Of a stretch of DNA of 64,000 nt, positions 15,607 through 24,883 are shown piece by piece (the first letter of the stretch is position 1; each line of letters starts with the position of its first letter). Source of the stretch: Deltaproteobacteria bacterium (GTDB lineage Bacteria; Bdellovibrionota; UBA2394); NCBI GenBank assembly GCA_017302715.1, contig JAFLCD010000004.1:1-64000 (forward strand). Direction: 5' to 3'. The notes under the pieces were generated by a model. The model saw nothing but the letters and a program-made list of their open reading frames with translations. It did no database searches and was not told the origin of the DNA. A program made the position numbers and the translations under genes.

Positions 15607-15972
15607 ATGGCAGATGAAACAACACCACCAGGAACAGACGCAGGAGCAACACCACCACCAGCTCAAGAGCATCAAGTGAATGAGCTGACTCCTACGCAAA
15701 ATGCCGGACCTGCTCGTCCGATAGATTTTTTGCTCGATGTTCCGCTGACAATGAGTGTGGAACTTGGACGAACAAGAATGCTTGTGAACGATTTACTTCA
15801 ACTCGGACAAGGTTCGGTTGTTGAATTAACAAAATTAGTGGGTGAGCCACTCGAAGTGATGGTGAATGAAAAACTTATCGCTCGAGGAGAAGTCGTTGTA
15901 CTCAACGATAAATTCGCAGTTCGTTTGACGGACATCATTTCACCTAAAGATCGTTTGGATAAATTGTCTTAA
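15607..15972 (+). CDS. fliN: Flagellar motor switch protein FliN
   Basis: This 121-residue protein has a Pro/Thr-rich N-terminal tail (1 to about 40) and then the SpoA domain: LLDVPLTMSVELGRTRMLVNDLLQLGQGSVVELTKLVGEPLEV with NEKLIARGEVVVLNDKFAVRLTDI (parts of a continuous domain). It forms the bottom of the C-ring with FliM. AAGGAG lies upstream of the ATG, 12 bp after fliM. Confidence 0.96.
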   Translation: MADETTPPGTDAGATPPPAQEHQVNELTPTQNAGPARPIDFLLDVPLTMSVELGRTRMLVNDLLQLGQGSVVELTKLVGEPLEVMVNEKLIARGEVVVLNDKFAVRLTDIISPKDRLDKLS

Positions 15973-15986
15973 GAGAAAGCTGAATT

Positions 15987-16307
15987 ATGGCGGATATGTC
16001 TCAATGGATGATTTTATTAAGAACGGTTGGAAGTCTTGCGCTCGTTATTGTTCTCATCATGGCGCTTTCTTGGGTCGCAAAAAAATATCTGCGACCAGAA
16101 AATTGGGCGGGCTCAGGACTAAAAGCGATCAAAATTATTCAAACTTATCCGATCGAACCTAAAAAGAAATTGATGATCGTAGAAATTGATCAAAAAAGAC
16201 TTCTTTTAGGTATTGCCGATTCTTCGATTTCTACCTTGTGCGAACTCGATCCGGCGATGATCTCGGCGACAGAGAATTCTTTGGAGGAAAAACGTTATGG
16301 TCTCTAA
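15987..16307 (+). CDS. fliO: Flagellar biosynthesis protein FliO
   Basis: This is a 106-residue protein with one TM helix at about 8-28 (LLRTVGSLALVIVLIMALSW) and a cytoplasmic domain (QTYPIEPKKKLMIVEIDQKRLLLGI) typical of FliO, which assists assembly of the FliP/Q/R export gate. The 3' end overlaps fliP by 11 bp. The position between fliN and fliP agrees with the assignment. Confidence 0.9.
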   Translation: MADMSQWMILLRTVGSLALVIVLIMALSWVAKKYLRPENWAGSGLKAIKIIQTYPIEPKKKLMIVEIDQKRLLLGIADSSISTLCELDPAMISATENSLEEKRYGL

Positions 16308-17061
16308 AAAAGTTCTCAGCTCGTTTGGCCTTGCGGCATTTGGATTTCTGTTCTTAGCCTCTTCGGTTTTTGCAGATGGAATTCCTTCTGTAAATTTAAG
16401 CGTGGGTGGAACGGCAGGTCCCAAAGAAATCAGCACCACTCTTCAAGTCTTGTTCATGATCACGATTTTATCTCTCGCTCCAGCGATCATCGTGACGATG
16501 ACGTCGTTCACTCGATTCGTGATTGTGTTTTCTTTACTTCGACAAGCGATCGGAGTTCATCAAGTTCCACCCAATCAAGTTTTGATTGGTTTAGCTTTTT
16601 TTATGAGCTTTATCGTGATGGGACCAACTCTCAAAAGAATGAATGAGGACGCACTTCAACCTTATCAACGAAATGAATTGAGCCAAAAAGAAGCTCTTGA
16701 AGCTGCAGGAAAACCTCTTCGCGAATTCATGCTGGCGCACACTCGCGAAAAAGATCTCGCTCTTTTTGTTTCTCTTTCAAATAAAGAAAAGCCAAAGACG
16801 ATGGATGAAGTTTCGATGGCCAATATTATTCCATCCTTCATTATCTCAGAACTAAAGACAGCCTTTCAAATCGGATTCATGATTTACGTTCCATTTCTTG
16901 TGATCGATATCGTGATCGCTTCGGTTTTGCTCGCGATGGGTATGTTGGTTCTTCCGCCCGTTATTATTTCGCTACCGTTTAAACTGATGCTTTTTGTTTT
17001 AGTGGATGGATGGAACCTGATCGTTGGCAGTCTTATTAAATCTTTCGAGGTGGGCGTATGA
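16297..17061 (+). CDS. fliP: Flagellar export gate protein FliP
   Basis: This 254-residue integral membrane protein has a cleavable signal (to about residue 27, SSVFADG) and the family motif LAPAIIVTMTSFTRFVIVFS with RQAIGVHQVPPNQVLIGLA, then IIPSFIISELKTAFQIGF and further TM helices. It forms the FliP5-Q4-R1 export gate. GGAGG precedes the ATG; the stop overlaps fliQ as ATGA. Confidence 0.97.
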   Translation: MVSKKVLSSFGLAAFGFLFLASSVFADGIPSVNLSVGGTAGPKEISTTLQVLFMITILSLAPAIIVTMTSFTRFVIVFSLLRQAIGVHQVPPNQVLIGLAFFMSFIVMGPTLKRMNEDALQPYQRNELSQKEALEAAGKPLREFMLAHTREKDLALFVSLSNKEKPKTMDEVSMANIIPSFIISELKTAFQIGFMIYVPFLVIDIVIASVLLAMGMLVLPPVIISLPFKLMLFVLVDGWNLIVGSLIKSFEVGV

Positions 17062-17327
17062 CGCCACAATTTATTGAAGGGTTTGCATTCGAAACATTGA
17101 AACTCATTCTTTTAGTTTCCGCTCCCGTTTTGTTGGTAGCGATGGTGGTTGGATTTGCGGTTTCTGTTTTGCAAGCTACGACTCAAATTAATGAAGCGAC
17201 AATTGGATTCGTTCCAAAAATTGTGGCGATCTATGCGACTCTGATTTTATTTTCAGGATTTATCATGGATCGATTGATGAATTTTTCAGCTGGCATTTTT
17301 GGAGATTTTTCGAGGTTTGTGAAATGA
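17058..17327 (+). CDS. fliQ: Flagellar export gate protein FliQ
   Basis: This 89-residue protein has two TM helices (about 15-38 and 50-75) and the motif QATTQINEATIGFVPKIVAI of FliQ. It overlaps fliP and fliR by 4 bp each (ATGA type). It is a subunit of the export gate. Confidence 0.96.
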   Translation: MTPQFIEGFAFETLKLILLVSAPVLLVAMVVGFAVSVLQATTQINEATIGFVPKIVAIYATLILFSGFIMDRLMNFSAGIFGDFSRFVK

Positions 17328-18124
17328 AGGGAAGTCTTGATTTCATGGAGATGATCAAGCCTGAGACGATTGTGCTTTTCACTCTCGTCTTGGTTCGCAT
17401 TGGTGGCATTTTTCTTGCTTCACCAATGCTCAGTAACTCAGCAGTTCCTCGTCGTGTAAAACTCGCGATTACAATCGCTTGTACTTTTTTACTTCTTCCT
17501 ATTTTAAAAGTTCCACCTCTCGATCAAGTGAAGACCGAAATTGGTCTCATTGTGCTCATTCTTCAAGAACTTACTATCGGAGTTGTTCTTGGATTTGCCG
17601 CTTCGGTTGTTTTTAGCGCGATTCAATCGGCGGGAGAAATTTTTGGAACTCAAATCGGATTCTCTATCGCCACTGTTTTTGATCCTGCGAACGAAGGATC
17701 TGCCGGAGTTCTGACAAGTCTTTACGTGATTCTTGGGGCTTTGATTTTTCTCTATCTCGATGGACATCATGTCATTCTCACTGCGATGGCAAAGAGTTTT
17801 GAAGTGCTTCCAATTTCTAAAGGGTTTGGATTTGGAGTCGGAATGGAAATCTCTCACCTCACCGCAAGATTATTTTTAATTGCGATTCAAGTGGCTGCTC
17901 CTGTGACGGTGGTGATGACTATCTTAAGTATTATTTTTGGTTTGCTCACCAAGCTATCACCTCAGATGAACGTCTATATGAACTTGGGTTTTATTTTAGG
18001 CCCCATGGTTGGAATGGTTATTTTGCTTTTGAGTTTGCCACTCTTTCGAGTGGTGATGACAAGTTTAACACAAGGAATGGCTCCTGATCTTTTAAAAGTA
18101 ATGAAAGAGCTTAAAGGAATTTAA
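17324..18124 (+). CDS. fliR: Flagellar export gate protein FliR
   Basis: This 266-residue polytopic membrane protein has the FliR pattern (VRIGGIFLASPMLSN near residue 24, VPRRVKLAITI, GEIFGTQIGFSIATVFDP, LSPQMNVYMNLGFILGPMVG). It is the single R subunit of the export gate. The start overlaps fliQ; flhB begins 2 bp after the stop. Confidence 0.97.
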   Translation: MKGSLDFMEMIKPETIVLFTLVLVRIGGIFLASPMLSNSAVPRRVKLAITIACTFLLLPILKVPPLDQVKTEIGLIVLILQELTIGVVLGFAASVVFSAIQSAGEIFGTQIGFSIATVFDPANEGSAGVLTSLYVILGALIFLYLDGHHVILTAMAKSFEVLPISKGFGFGVGMEISHLTARLFLIAIQVAAPVTVVMTILSIIFGLLTKLSPQMNVYMNLGFILGPMVGMVILLLSLPLFRVVMTSLTQGMAPDLLKVMKELKGI

Positions 18125-18126
18125 AC

Positions 18127-19230
18127 GTGGAAGATGCCGGCGATAAAACAGAAGACGCCACAGCTAGCCGCCTAGAGGAAGCGCGCGAACGCGGCGACGT
18201 TCCTCAGTCTAGAGAGTTTGGAAGCTTTATGGTCTTCTTAGGCTTCACCATTACTGCCTATTTTTTCGCAAAATTTTTTCTCTCTCATGTTTTGAAACTT
18301 TTTGATCGATATTTTGATTTCAAGTCCATGCAATTAGAAACATCCCAAGATTTTATGGTTCTTTCTGCAGCAATTCTAAAAGACATTCTTGTTTTGTGCT
18401 CGCCGATTTTAATCGGCACCGTTGTCTTTGGAATTGCAGCTTCTTTGGGTCAATTCGGGTTTTTATTTACGACTGAAAAAATTAGTCCGAGTTTTGAAAA
18501 AATAGATCCGATTAAAGGTTTTGCTAAAATTTTCTCAAAAGAAACCGTCGTAGAATTTATTAAATCATTTTTAAAACTCACCTTAGTTTCGTTTGTGCTC
18601 TATCTAGTGTTGAAAGGGGAGATTAAGCATCTCACTCAATTAGGCATTGAACCCATGTCGAATATCTTTCTGTATTTTATTCAACTCATCATGAAAGTTA
18701 TTTTTTCCATTTTGATTTTTTTAGCCATTCTTGGACTTTCGGATCTTGCTTATTCTAAATGGAGTTACGCTCAGAAAATGAAAATGAGTCTTCAAGAAAT
18801 TAAAGACGAATCAAAGCAAAAAGATGGAGATCCTTTTGTTAAAAGTCGTATTCGTCAGCTTCAGCGCGATCGAGTTCGAAAAATGATGATGAAAGAAGTT
18901 CCCACTGCGGATGTAATCGTTACAAATCCTACCCACGTCGCCGTTGCCCTTCGCTATCAAAGAGGTGTGATGCGAGCACCTGTTGTAGTTGCAAAAGGCG
19001 CAGGCGTCATTGCAGTTCGCATTAAAGAAATTGCAGCAAAAGCTGGCGTACCCATCGTCGAAAAGAAAACTCTCGCTCGATATTTATATCGCAATATTGA
19101 AATTAACGAAGTGATTCCGGAATCACTTTATACAGCGGTCGCAGAAGTTTTGGCCTACGTTTACAAAATTAAAAAGCAATTTACAGCAATGATTCAACCT
19201 CAAAGAAATGTGCAGGTTCTAAATGGCTGA
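18127..19230 (+). CDS. flhB: Flagellar export switch protein FlhB
   Basis: This 367-residue protein has four TM helices in residues 30-215 and a cytoplasmic domain with the autocleavage motif NPTH at 267-270 (VIVTNPTHVAVALRY). The N-terminus EDATASRLEEARERGDVPQS is classical. It uses a GTG start. Cleavage between N and P switches secretion from rod/hook to filament substrates. The end overlaps flhA by 8 bp. Confidence 0.97.
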   Translation: MEDAGDKTEDATASRLEEARERGDVPQSREFGSFMVFLGFTITAYFFAKFFLSHVLKLFDRYFDFKSMQLETSQDFMVLSAAILKDILVLCSPILIGTVVFGIAASLGQFGFLFTTEKISPSFEKIDPIKGFAKIFSKETVVEFIKSFLKLTLVSFVLYLVLKGEIKHLTQLGIEPMSNIFLYFIQLIMKVIFSILIFLAILGLSDLAYSKWSYAQKMKMSLQEIKDESKQKDGDPFVKSRIRQLQRDRVRKMMMKEVPTADVIVTNPTHVAVALRYQRGVMRAPVVVAKGAGVIAVRIKEIAAKAGVPIVEKKTLARYLYRNIEINEVIPESLYTAVAEVLAYVYKIKKQFTAMIQPQRNVQVLNG

Positions 19231-21352
19231 AACTAGAGAAGTTGAAATTCACGGCCACCCAACATTTGGTCTGCCAGTTTCAAGTTTAATCAAGAGCCGA
19301 GAAACGATGCTCGGCTTTGGATTGATCGCAGTCGTCCTAGTCATGATGATTCCTCTTCCGGCATTCATGCTGGATCTGATGCTTGTGCTTTCACTTGCAT
19401 CGTCGCTTGTGATTTTTTTGATTGCGATTTACACAGTTAAGCCCATCGACTTTACGATTTTTCCCACTGTTCTTTTGATGGTTACTATTTTTAGACTCGC
19501 TCTTAATATTGCATCCACTCGTTTGATTCTCACTCACGGAGGAACGGGATCCGATGCAGCCGGTCAGATCATTCAAACTTTCGGAAGCTTTGTTATCGGT
19601 GGAAATTACGTCGTCGGTATCATTGTTTTTATTATTCTGGTCGTTATCAATTTTATTGTTATCACCAAAGGTGCCGGTCGTATCGCTGAAGTCGCTGCTC
19701 GATTTACGTTGGACGGAATGCCTGGAAAACAGATGGCGATCGATGCCGATTTAAATGCCGGACTCATCGACGAAGATGGAGCGCGCGCTCGTCGAAAAGA
19801 AATTGAAACCGAAGCAGATTTTTATGGATCGATGGACGGTTCTTCGAAGTTTGTTCGCGGAGATGCGATCGCTGGTATCATCATTACGATCGTTAATATC
19901 GTCGCGGGTCTTATCATCGGTGTTCTTCAAAATGGTCAGAATATTATGCAGGCTGCGCAGAACTATACGATCTTAACAGTGGGTGAAGGTCTTGTTGCGC
20001 AAATTCCTGCGCTTATTGTTTCGACTGCCGCTGGTATCATCGTCACTAAAGCAAATACTTCTGGAAAAATGTCAGACGAAGTTCACAAACAAGTTTTCAT
20101 GCAGCCTCAAGCTTTCTTGGTTGCGGCTCTTGTTCTCGGAGTCGGAGCGCTTCATCCGAGCATGCCTACGATTCCATTCGCGATTGCAGCAGCTGTTCTT
20201 TTTTATATGGCCTCGAAAGCGAAGAAGCAAGTTGATCAAGATATCGCGCAAAAAACGGCTGATGAGATGCAAAAGAAAATGGCTGCCGGTGTTGAGAAAC
20301 CTCAAGAGTTCGATCCAACTTCTTGGGTTTCGCCTGTGGATCTTTTGGAACTCGAAGTGGGTTATGGTTTAGTAGCGCTTGTCGATGAAAGACAAAATGG
20401 AGATTTACTTAAACGTATGACTCATCTTCGTCGGCAGTTCGCTCAAGAAATGGGATTTGTTGTTCCGCCAATTCATATTCGAGATAATTTACAACTTCGC
20501 CAAGGTGAGTACGCCGTTTTAGTTCGAGGAGTACGCGTCGGCGGTGGAGAACTTTTCTGTGATCAATTCTTAGCGATTGATCCAGGAACCACGAGCGGAA
20601 AAATCGAAGGCGGAATCGATACCAAAGAACCTGCGTACGGACTTCCCGCATTTTGGATCACGGAAGATAAAAAAGAGAGAGCGCAACTTTTGGGCTACAC
20701 GGTGGTGGATAATTCAACCACTCTCGCTACCCATATCAGCGAAATTATTAAATCTCATTCAGCCGATTTGCTCGGCCGTCAAGAATTGCAGAAACTTTTG
20801 GATAAACTCAGAGAAACTCATCCAAAAGTTATCGAAGAACTTACACCTGAACTTATTTCAGTGGGCCAAGTACTTCGCGTTTTGAAAAATTTATTGAGAG
20901 AAGGAATTCCGGTTCGAGATCTGCCTACGATTTTAGAGACGATTGAAGATTATGCTTCTCGAACAAAAGATCCTGACGTTTTGACAGAGCATGTGCGCGA
21001 AGCCTTAGCGGCCACGATCACTCAAGCTTTCTCGCAAGACGCTAAATTAAAAGTTTTAGTTTTAGATCCAGATCTCGACGAAGCGATTTCAAGATCACTT
21101 ATCAAAACAGAAGATGGAGTTCAAATTACTCTCGATCCTAAGCGTGCGCTTGCAATGATTAATTCTCTTCAAGATGAATGTCAGCGCTTAGCCGATGAAG
21201 GTATTCAGCCCGTTGTGCTGACTTCGCCAAGTGTTCGTTTATATTTTAAAAAGTTAATCGAAAGACAAGTTCAAAATTGCGCAGTGATTTCTCATTCTGA
21301 AGTAACGGCGCTCAGTAAACTGGAAAGCTTGGGGGTAGTGAAGGTCTCTTAA
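19223..21352 (+). CDS. flhA: Flagellar export apparatus protein FlhA
   Basis: This 709-residue protein has about eight TM helices in the first 345 residues with the conserved cytoplasmic FHIPEP-type loop (KGAGRIAEVAARFTLDGMPG, MAIDADLNAGLID), then a large cytoplasmic nonameric ring domain (370-709). It docks chaperone-substrate complexes. Full length and all family blocks are present. Confidence 0.98.
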   Translation: MAETREVEIHGHPTFGLPVSSLIKSRETMLGFGLIAVVLVMMIPLPAFMLDLMLVLSLASSLVIFLIAIYTVKPIDFTIFPTVLLMVTIFRLALNIASTRLILTHGGTGSDAAGQIIQTFGSFVIGGNYVVGIIVFIILVVINFIVITKGAGRIAEVAARFTLDGMPGKQMAIDADLNAGLIDEDGARARRKEIETEADFYGSMDGSSKFVRGDAIAGIIITIVNIVAGLIIGVLQNGQNIMQAAQNYTILTVGEGLVAQIPALIVSTAAGIIVTKANTSGKMSDEVHKQVFMQPQAFLVAALVLGVGALHPSMPTIPFAIAAAVLFYMASKAKKQVDQDIAQKTADEMQKKMAAGVEKPQEFDPTSWVSPVDLLELEVGYGLVALVDERQNGDLLKRMTHLRRQFAQEMGFVVPPIHIRDNLQLRQGEYAVLVRGVRVGGGELFCDQFLAIDPGTTSGKIEGGIDTKEPAYGLPAFWITEDKKERAQLLGYTVVDNSTTLATHISEIIKSHSADLLGRQELQKLLDKLRETHPKVIEELTPELISVGQVLRVLKNLLREGIPVRDLPTILETIEDYASRTKDPDVLTEHVREALAATITQAFSQDAKLKVLVLDPDLDEAISRSLIKTEDGVQITLDPKRALAMINSLQDECQRLADEGIQPVVLTSPSVRLYFKKLIERQVQNCAVISHSEVTALSKLESLGVVKVS

Positions 21353-21378
21353 TCGAGAGATCTTTTGGAGGATAACAT

Positions 21379-22830
21379 ATGGGAATTCAAATAAAAAAAT
21401 TTCAAGCGGCGACATTACAAAAAGCGATTGAACAAGTGCGATCCGAGATGGGTGATAACGCCATCATTTTGCAAACAGAGCCTGTGCGCGGAAACAAAGC
21501 TCTCGGACTTTTTGGTCGAGAGATGATCGAAGTAACGGCCGCGATTGATCGAAAAGAACTCGCCCCTCGCTTTCATGCCACTGTTACGGACAAGGGCGAG
21601 ACTGCGACAACGACTTCAACAAAAACCACCGCTACCACCGATTCAAAAAATACCGGTTGGAAAGCACTTTTAGGTTTAGATCGAAAAGCTTTGAAAAAAG
21701 CTCAAGCAGAATTTATTCCTCTTAATCCTGCAACAACTTCGAAAGCTACAAAAGCTCTTGCTGCTTACGCTGCACCTACGACAGATGATGAAGGTACAAA
21801 GCCATCTGTTTCGGCTTCACAGATTTACGCGATGAAAACTTTCATCGAACCTCTTCAAAAAGAAGTTGAAACTTTAAAAGCGAAAATTTCTAAAACTGAA
21901 ACGACGCCTTCAACGATGACGACTCCTGCTAAAAAGCGAATTAAGGATCCTCTTGAGCATGAAGTTCAAATGCTTAGATCTCAACTTTCTGCTTTCATCA
22001 ACGAAAAAAGATTTGAAGGTCAGAATTTGCCTTCGTATTTCAAACAAATTTTAAATTTCTGGAACGATAAAGGGATGACCAATCGTCAGATATTTAATTT
22101 CTTTAAAGCCATGGAAAACTGGGGCTCTGAATTTAATGCTTCTACTTCGATGATCCATGCATCTCAAACTTTAACAACGGCTCTCGATGGAAATATCGCC
22201 GAAGCCAATGTTTTTGAAAAAAGAGAAAAGAGAATTGTCGTTCTCGTTGGACCGACTGGCGTTGGCAAAACCACCACCATGGCTAAGTTGGCCGCTCATG
22301 AAAAATTAAAGTTAAAAAAATCTGTCACTCTATTAACAATGGATGATTATAAAATTGGTGGAACCGATCAACTTAATCATTACGCGAGAATTTTAGAAGT
22401 TCCTTTTACTAAAACTCGCTCGGACATGACATTAGAAGACCAATGCAAGATCGATACTTCAGATACTTTGTTCATTGATACTTTTGGAGTGGCCGCTTCG
22501 GATACGCAAAAAATTGAAGGCTTAAAGAAAAGTCTGATATTTAAAGATCCTGAGCTCGCAAAGAGATTAGAAATTCATTTGGTACTTCCTGTGGGAATCG
22601 CTCCAGCGGATGTTTCGGATGCTCTTGCTCAGTTTGCAACTTTGAATCCAGCTTATTTGATTTTTACCAAATGGGATGAAACTCAGAACTGGGGTGGAAT
22701 GCTTACGACCATTTTAGAAAGTCGAAAGCCCGTTTCGTTTGTATGTAACGGTCAGAATGTTCCAGATGATGTTTCTCGTTTCTCTAAGAAAAAATTCATC
22801 GAAACGATTACAGAAGTTTATACGGATTAA
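21379..22830 (+). CDS. flhF: Flagellar SRP-like GTPase FlhF
   Basis: This 483-residue protein has a B domain at the start (IKKFQAATLQKAIEQVRSEMG, NAIILQTEPV), a long Thr/Ala/Lys-rich linker and an NG domain: P-loop GPTGVGKTTTMAKLAA near 293-308, DDYKIGGTDQL, DTFG and TKWDET. It controls flagellar placement and number with FlhG. GGAGG lies before the ATG. The position before flhG and fliA matches polar-flagellated bacteria. Confidence 0.95.
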   Translation: MGIQIKKFQAATLQKAIEQVRSEMGDNAIILQTEPVRGNKALGLFGREMIEVTAAIDRKELAPRFHATVTDKGETATTTSTKTTATTDSKNTGWKALLGLDRKALKKAQAEFIPLNPATTSKATKALAAYAAPTTDDEGTKPSVSASQIYAMKTFIEPLQKEVETLKAKISKTETTPSTMTTPAKKRIKDPLEHEVQMLRSQLSAFINEKRFEGQNLPSYFKQILNFWNDKGMTNRQIFNFFKAMENWGSEFNASTSMIHASQTLTTALDGNIAEANVFEKREKRIVVLVGPTGVGKTTTMAKLAAHEKLKLKKSVTLLTMDDYKIGGTDQLNHYARILEVPFTKTRSDMTLEDQCKIDTSDTLFIDTFGVAASDTQKIEGLKKSLIFKDPELAKRLEIHLVLPVGIAPADVSDALAQFATLNPAYLIFTKWDETQNWGGMLTTILESRKPVSFVCNGQNVPDDVSRFSKKKFIETITEVYTD

Positions 22831-22842
22831 GTTGGGGGATTT

Positions 22843-23697
22843 ATGGATCAGGCAAAAAATTTAAGAGATCAAGTTGCGAAAACCAAAACACATCGACCAA
22901 TCAAAGTGATTTCGATCACCAGTGGAAAGGGCGGAGTAGGCAAAACTCAAGTCGTTGCTAATTTGGCTTTGGCTTTAAAAGCAAAAGGCCAAGAAGTTTT
23001 GATTTTTGATGGAGATATGGGTCTTGCGAATATCGACATCATCTATAATATTTCTCCAAAATATAATTTGAAACATCTTATGGATGGTTCAAAAACAATA
23101 GATGAAGTTATTTTTAACGGTCCCGACAATGTGAAAATTATTCCGGCCGCTAGTGGAATTCAAGAGCTCACCGAACTCACTGATCAAAATAAAATGGCGC
23201 TCGTCGATCAGATCGATCAACTCGAAGGTAAGTTTGATGTTGTGCTGATCGATACGGCCGCAGGAATTTCGGACAACGTCATGTATTTAAATTCTGCCGC
23301 GCAGTCTATTTTCGTAGTGGTGACTCCAGAACCCACAAGCATCACTGACGCCTACGCGTTGATCAAAGTGATGGCGACACGATACGGAGAAAAAACTTTT
23401 TACATTGTTACGAATCAAGTTCGATCCGATGCCGAAGCCAAAACAATCTTTAATTCTTTGCAGAACGCAGCGGATCAATTCTTAGATTCGGTTCAGCTGT
23501 GGCATTTACACTCTTTTCCCTATGAAGAGAAAGTGCGTCAATCGATCGTGAAGCAACAACCCATGGTAAAATTTGATAAAGACGGAGCGATCGCGAAATC
23601 TTACAAAGAGCTCGCTGAGAAAGTCGTCAAATTAGAAACCAATAATCAAAAAGGCGGAATGCAATTCTTTTTGAAACAAGCGCTGATGGGAAAATAA
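22843..23697 (+). CDS. flhG: MinD-like ATPase FlhG (FleN)
   Basis: This 284-residue protein has a deviant Walker [11 protein letters not shown], near 27-36, DGDMGLANIDI, a DTAAGISDNV switch and VVTPEPTSITDAYALIK. These are hallmarks of FlhG/YlxH. It stimulates FlhF GTPase and limits flagellar number. The C-terminal tail (about 265-284) may be a membrane-targeting helix. It lies 12 bp after flhF. Confidence 0.95.
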   Translation: MDQAKNLRDQVAKTKTHRPIKVISITSGKGGVGKTQVVANLALALKAKGQEVLIFDGDMGLANIDIIYNISPKYNLKHLMDGSKTIDEVIFNGPDNVKIIPAASGIQELTELTDQNKMALVDQIDQLEGKFDVVLIDTAAGISDNVMYLNSAAQSIFVVVTPEPTSITDAYALIKVMATRYGEKTFYIVTNQVRSDAEAKTIFNSLQNAADQFLDSVQLWHLHSFPYEEKVRQSIVKQQPMVKFDKDGAIAKSYKELAEKVVKLETNNQKGGMQFFLKQALMGK

Positions 23698-23729
23698 GCG
23701 CGAGTTAAAATGGGTGAGGGTAGATTTCT

Positions 23730-24500
23730 TTGAAGAATCTGGGAGCTTATAAAAAGGTTTTGAAGCGTGATTTGAGCTCACAAGAAAAGACCGAGCTCAT
23801 CGAAAAATACGCTAACCTTGTCAAGATCATGGCCTATCGTTTGATTGGTCGTCTTCCTGCATCTCATTTTGTTGAGGATCTGATTTCTTGCGGAACGATT
23901 GGTTTGCTTGAGGCCATCGAAGCTTTTGATCCTACTTTAAATATTAAATTTGAAACCTTTGCAAAATTTAGAGTGCGCGGTGCCATGATTGATGAGATGC
24001 GATCTCGCGATTGGATTCCGCGATCGGTTCGTTCGAAAATTCGCGAGCTCGATTCGCTTCACAGAAAAGTTTCAAGTCAACTTGGTCGAGTTCCGAATGA
24101 CAACGATATGTCGAAAGCTTTGGGAATGGATTTAGAGCATTACTACAATTACATCGTCGACCTTCAGCCGGCTGGGATGATGTCCTATGAAGATATCGGC
24201 GGATCCGATATGCCAGAAAAAAGCATTATCGATTTCTTGGAAGATCGAACTTCACCTCATCCCGATCTTGAAGTGCAGATGAAAGAACTTAAATCTCGCA
24301 TCATCGAATCACTTGAGCAACTCGATCAAGATGAGCAACTTGCGATGGCGCTCTATTATTACGAAGGCTTAACGCTTAAAGAAATCGCAGAAGTTTTACA
24401 AGTTACCGAATCTCGCGTCAGTCAAATTCATTCCAAAGCTCTGATGAAACTGCACTGGCGGCTCGATCAATATAAAAACGATTTTAAGGAAAATGTGTAA
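23730..24500 (+). CDS. fliA: Flagellar sigma factor FliA (sigma-28)
   Basis: This 256-residue sigma-70 family group 3 factor has region 2 (YANLVKIMAYRLIGRLPASH, DLISCGTIGLLEAIEAFDP, KFETFAKFRVRGAMIDEMR, RDWIPRSVR), region 3, and region 4 (LTLKEIAEVLQVTESRVSQIHSKAL). The start is TTG at 23730; the ATG at 23710 is out of frame and stops at once, so TTG is preferred. Its anti-sigma factor FlgM is encoded at 30317. Confidence 0.95.
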   Translation: MKNLGAYKKVLKRDLSSQEKTELIEKYANLVKIMAYRLIGRLPASHFVEDLISCGTIGLLEAIEAFDPTLNIKFETFAKFRVRGAMIDEMRSRDWIPRSVRSKIRELDSLHRKVSSQLGRVPNDNDMSKALGMDLEHYYNYIVDLQPAGMMSYEDIGGSDMPEKSIIDFLEDRTSPHPDLEVQMKELKSRIIESLEQLDQDEQLAMALYYYEGLTLKEIAEVLQVTESRVSQIHSKALMKLHWRLDQYKNDFKENV

Positions 24501-24511
24501 GGAGAATGAAC

Positions 24512-24883
24512 ATGGAAGTAAAACAATTCGTCGTAGCTAACGGAACTAATATTATTTTCGGATTGATGATTTTTATTCAATGGGTGGCGTTGCAAGCTTT
24601 ACTCGTTCACTATCATTTATTTAGAAAAAATCTTAAGCAACCTCGGCCCGACGGCATTCGCTTACAACTGTTAGAAAAAACCGTCGCTGTTCAAAACGAA
24701 CAACTCGATCGCATTTATGGCAAGTTGGCTGAAATGAGAAAAGATCTTAACTACGCCGTCACTCGCGAACCTGTTGCGACTTCACGAGTGATCGAAGCCC
24801 CATCACTTGAAAAAACTTTCGCATCGGTCGGCGAGATGAATATGAAGAAGCGAATTCAAGAACTCAAAGCGATGACAAATTAA
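24512..24883 (+). CDS. Small membrane-anchored protein after fliA (possible export regulator)
   Basis: This 123-residue protein has one N-terminal TM helix (about 12-32, NIIFGLMIFIQWVALQALLV), then an amphipathic, probably coiled-coil segment (LQLLEKTVAVQNEQLDRIYGK, 45-75) and a charged tail. The ATG at 24512 is chosen because GGAG lies 7 nt upstream; the ATG at 24506 is only 1 nt from it. It is 11 bp after fliA in the same operon. Position and architecture resemble SwrB, which follows sigD in Bacillus, or DUF2802 proteins, but homology is not shown. Confidence 0.7.
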   Translation: MEVKQFVVANGTNIIFGLMIFIQWVALQALLVHYHLFRKNLKQPRPDGIRLQLLEKTVAVQNEQLDRIYGKLAEMRKDLNYAVTREPVATSRVIEAPSLEKTFASVGEMNMKKRIQELKAMTN

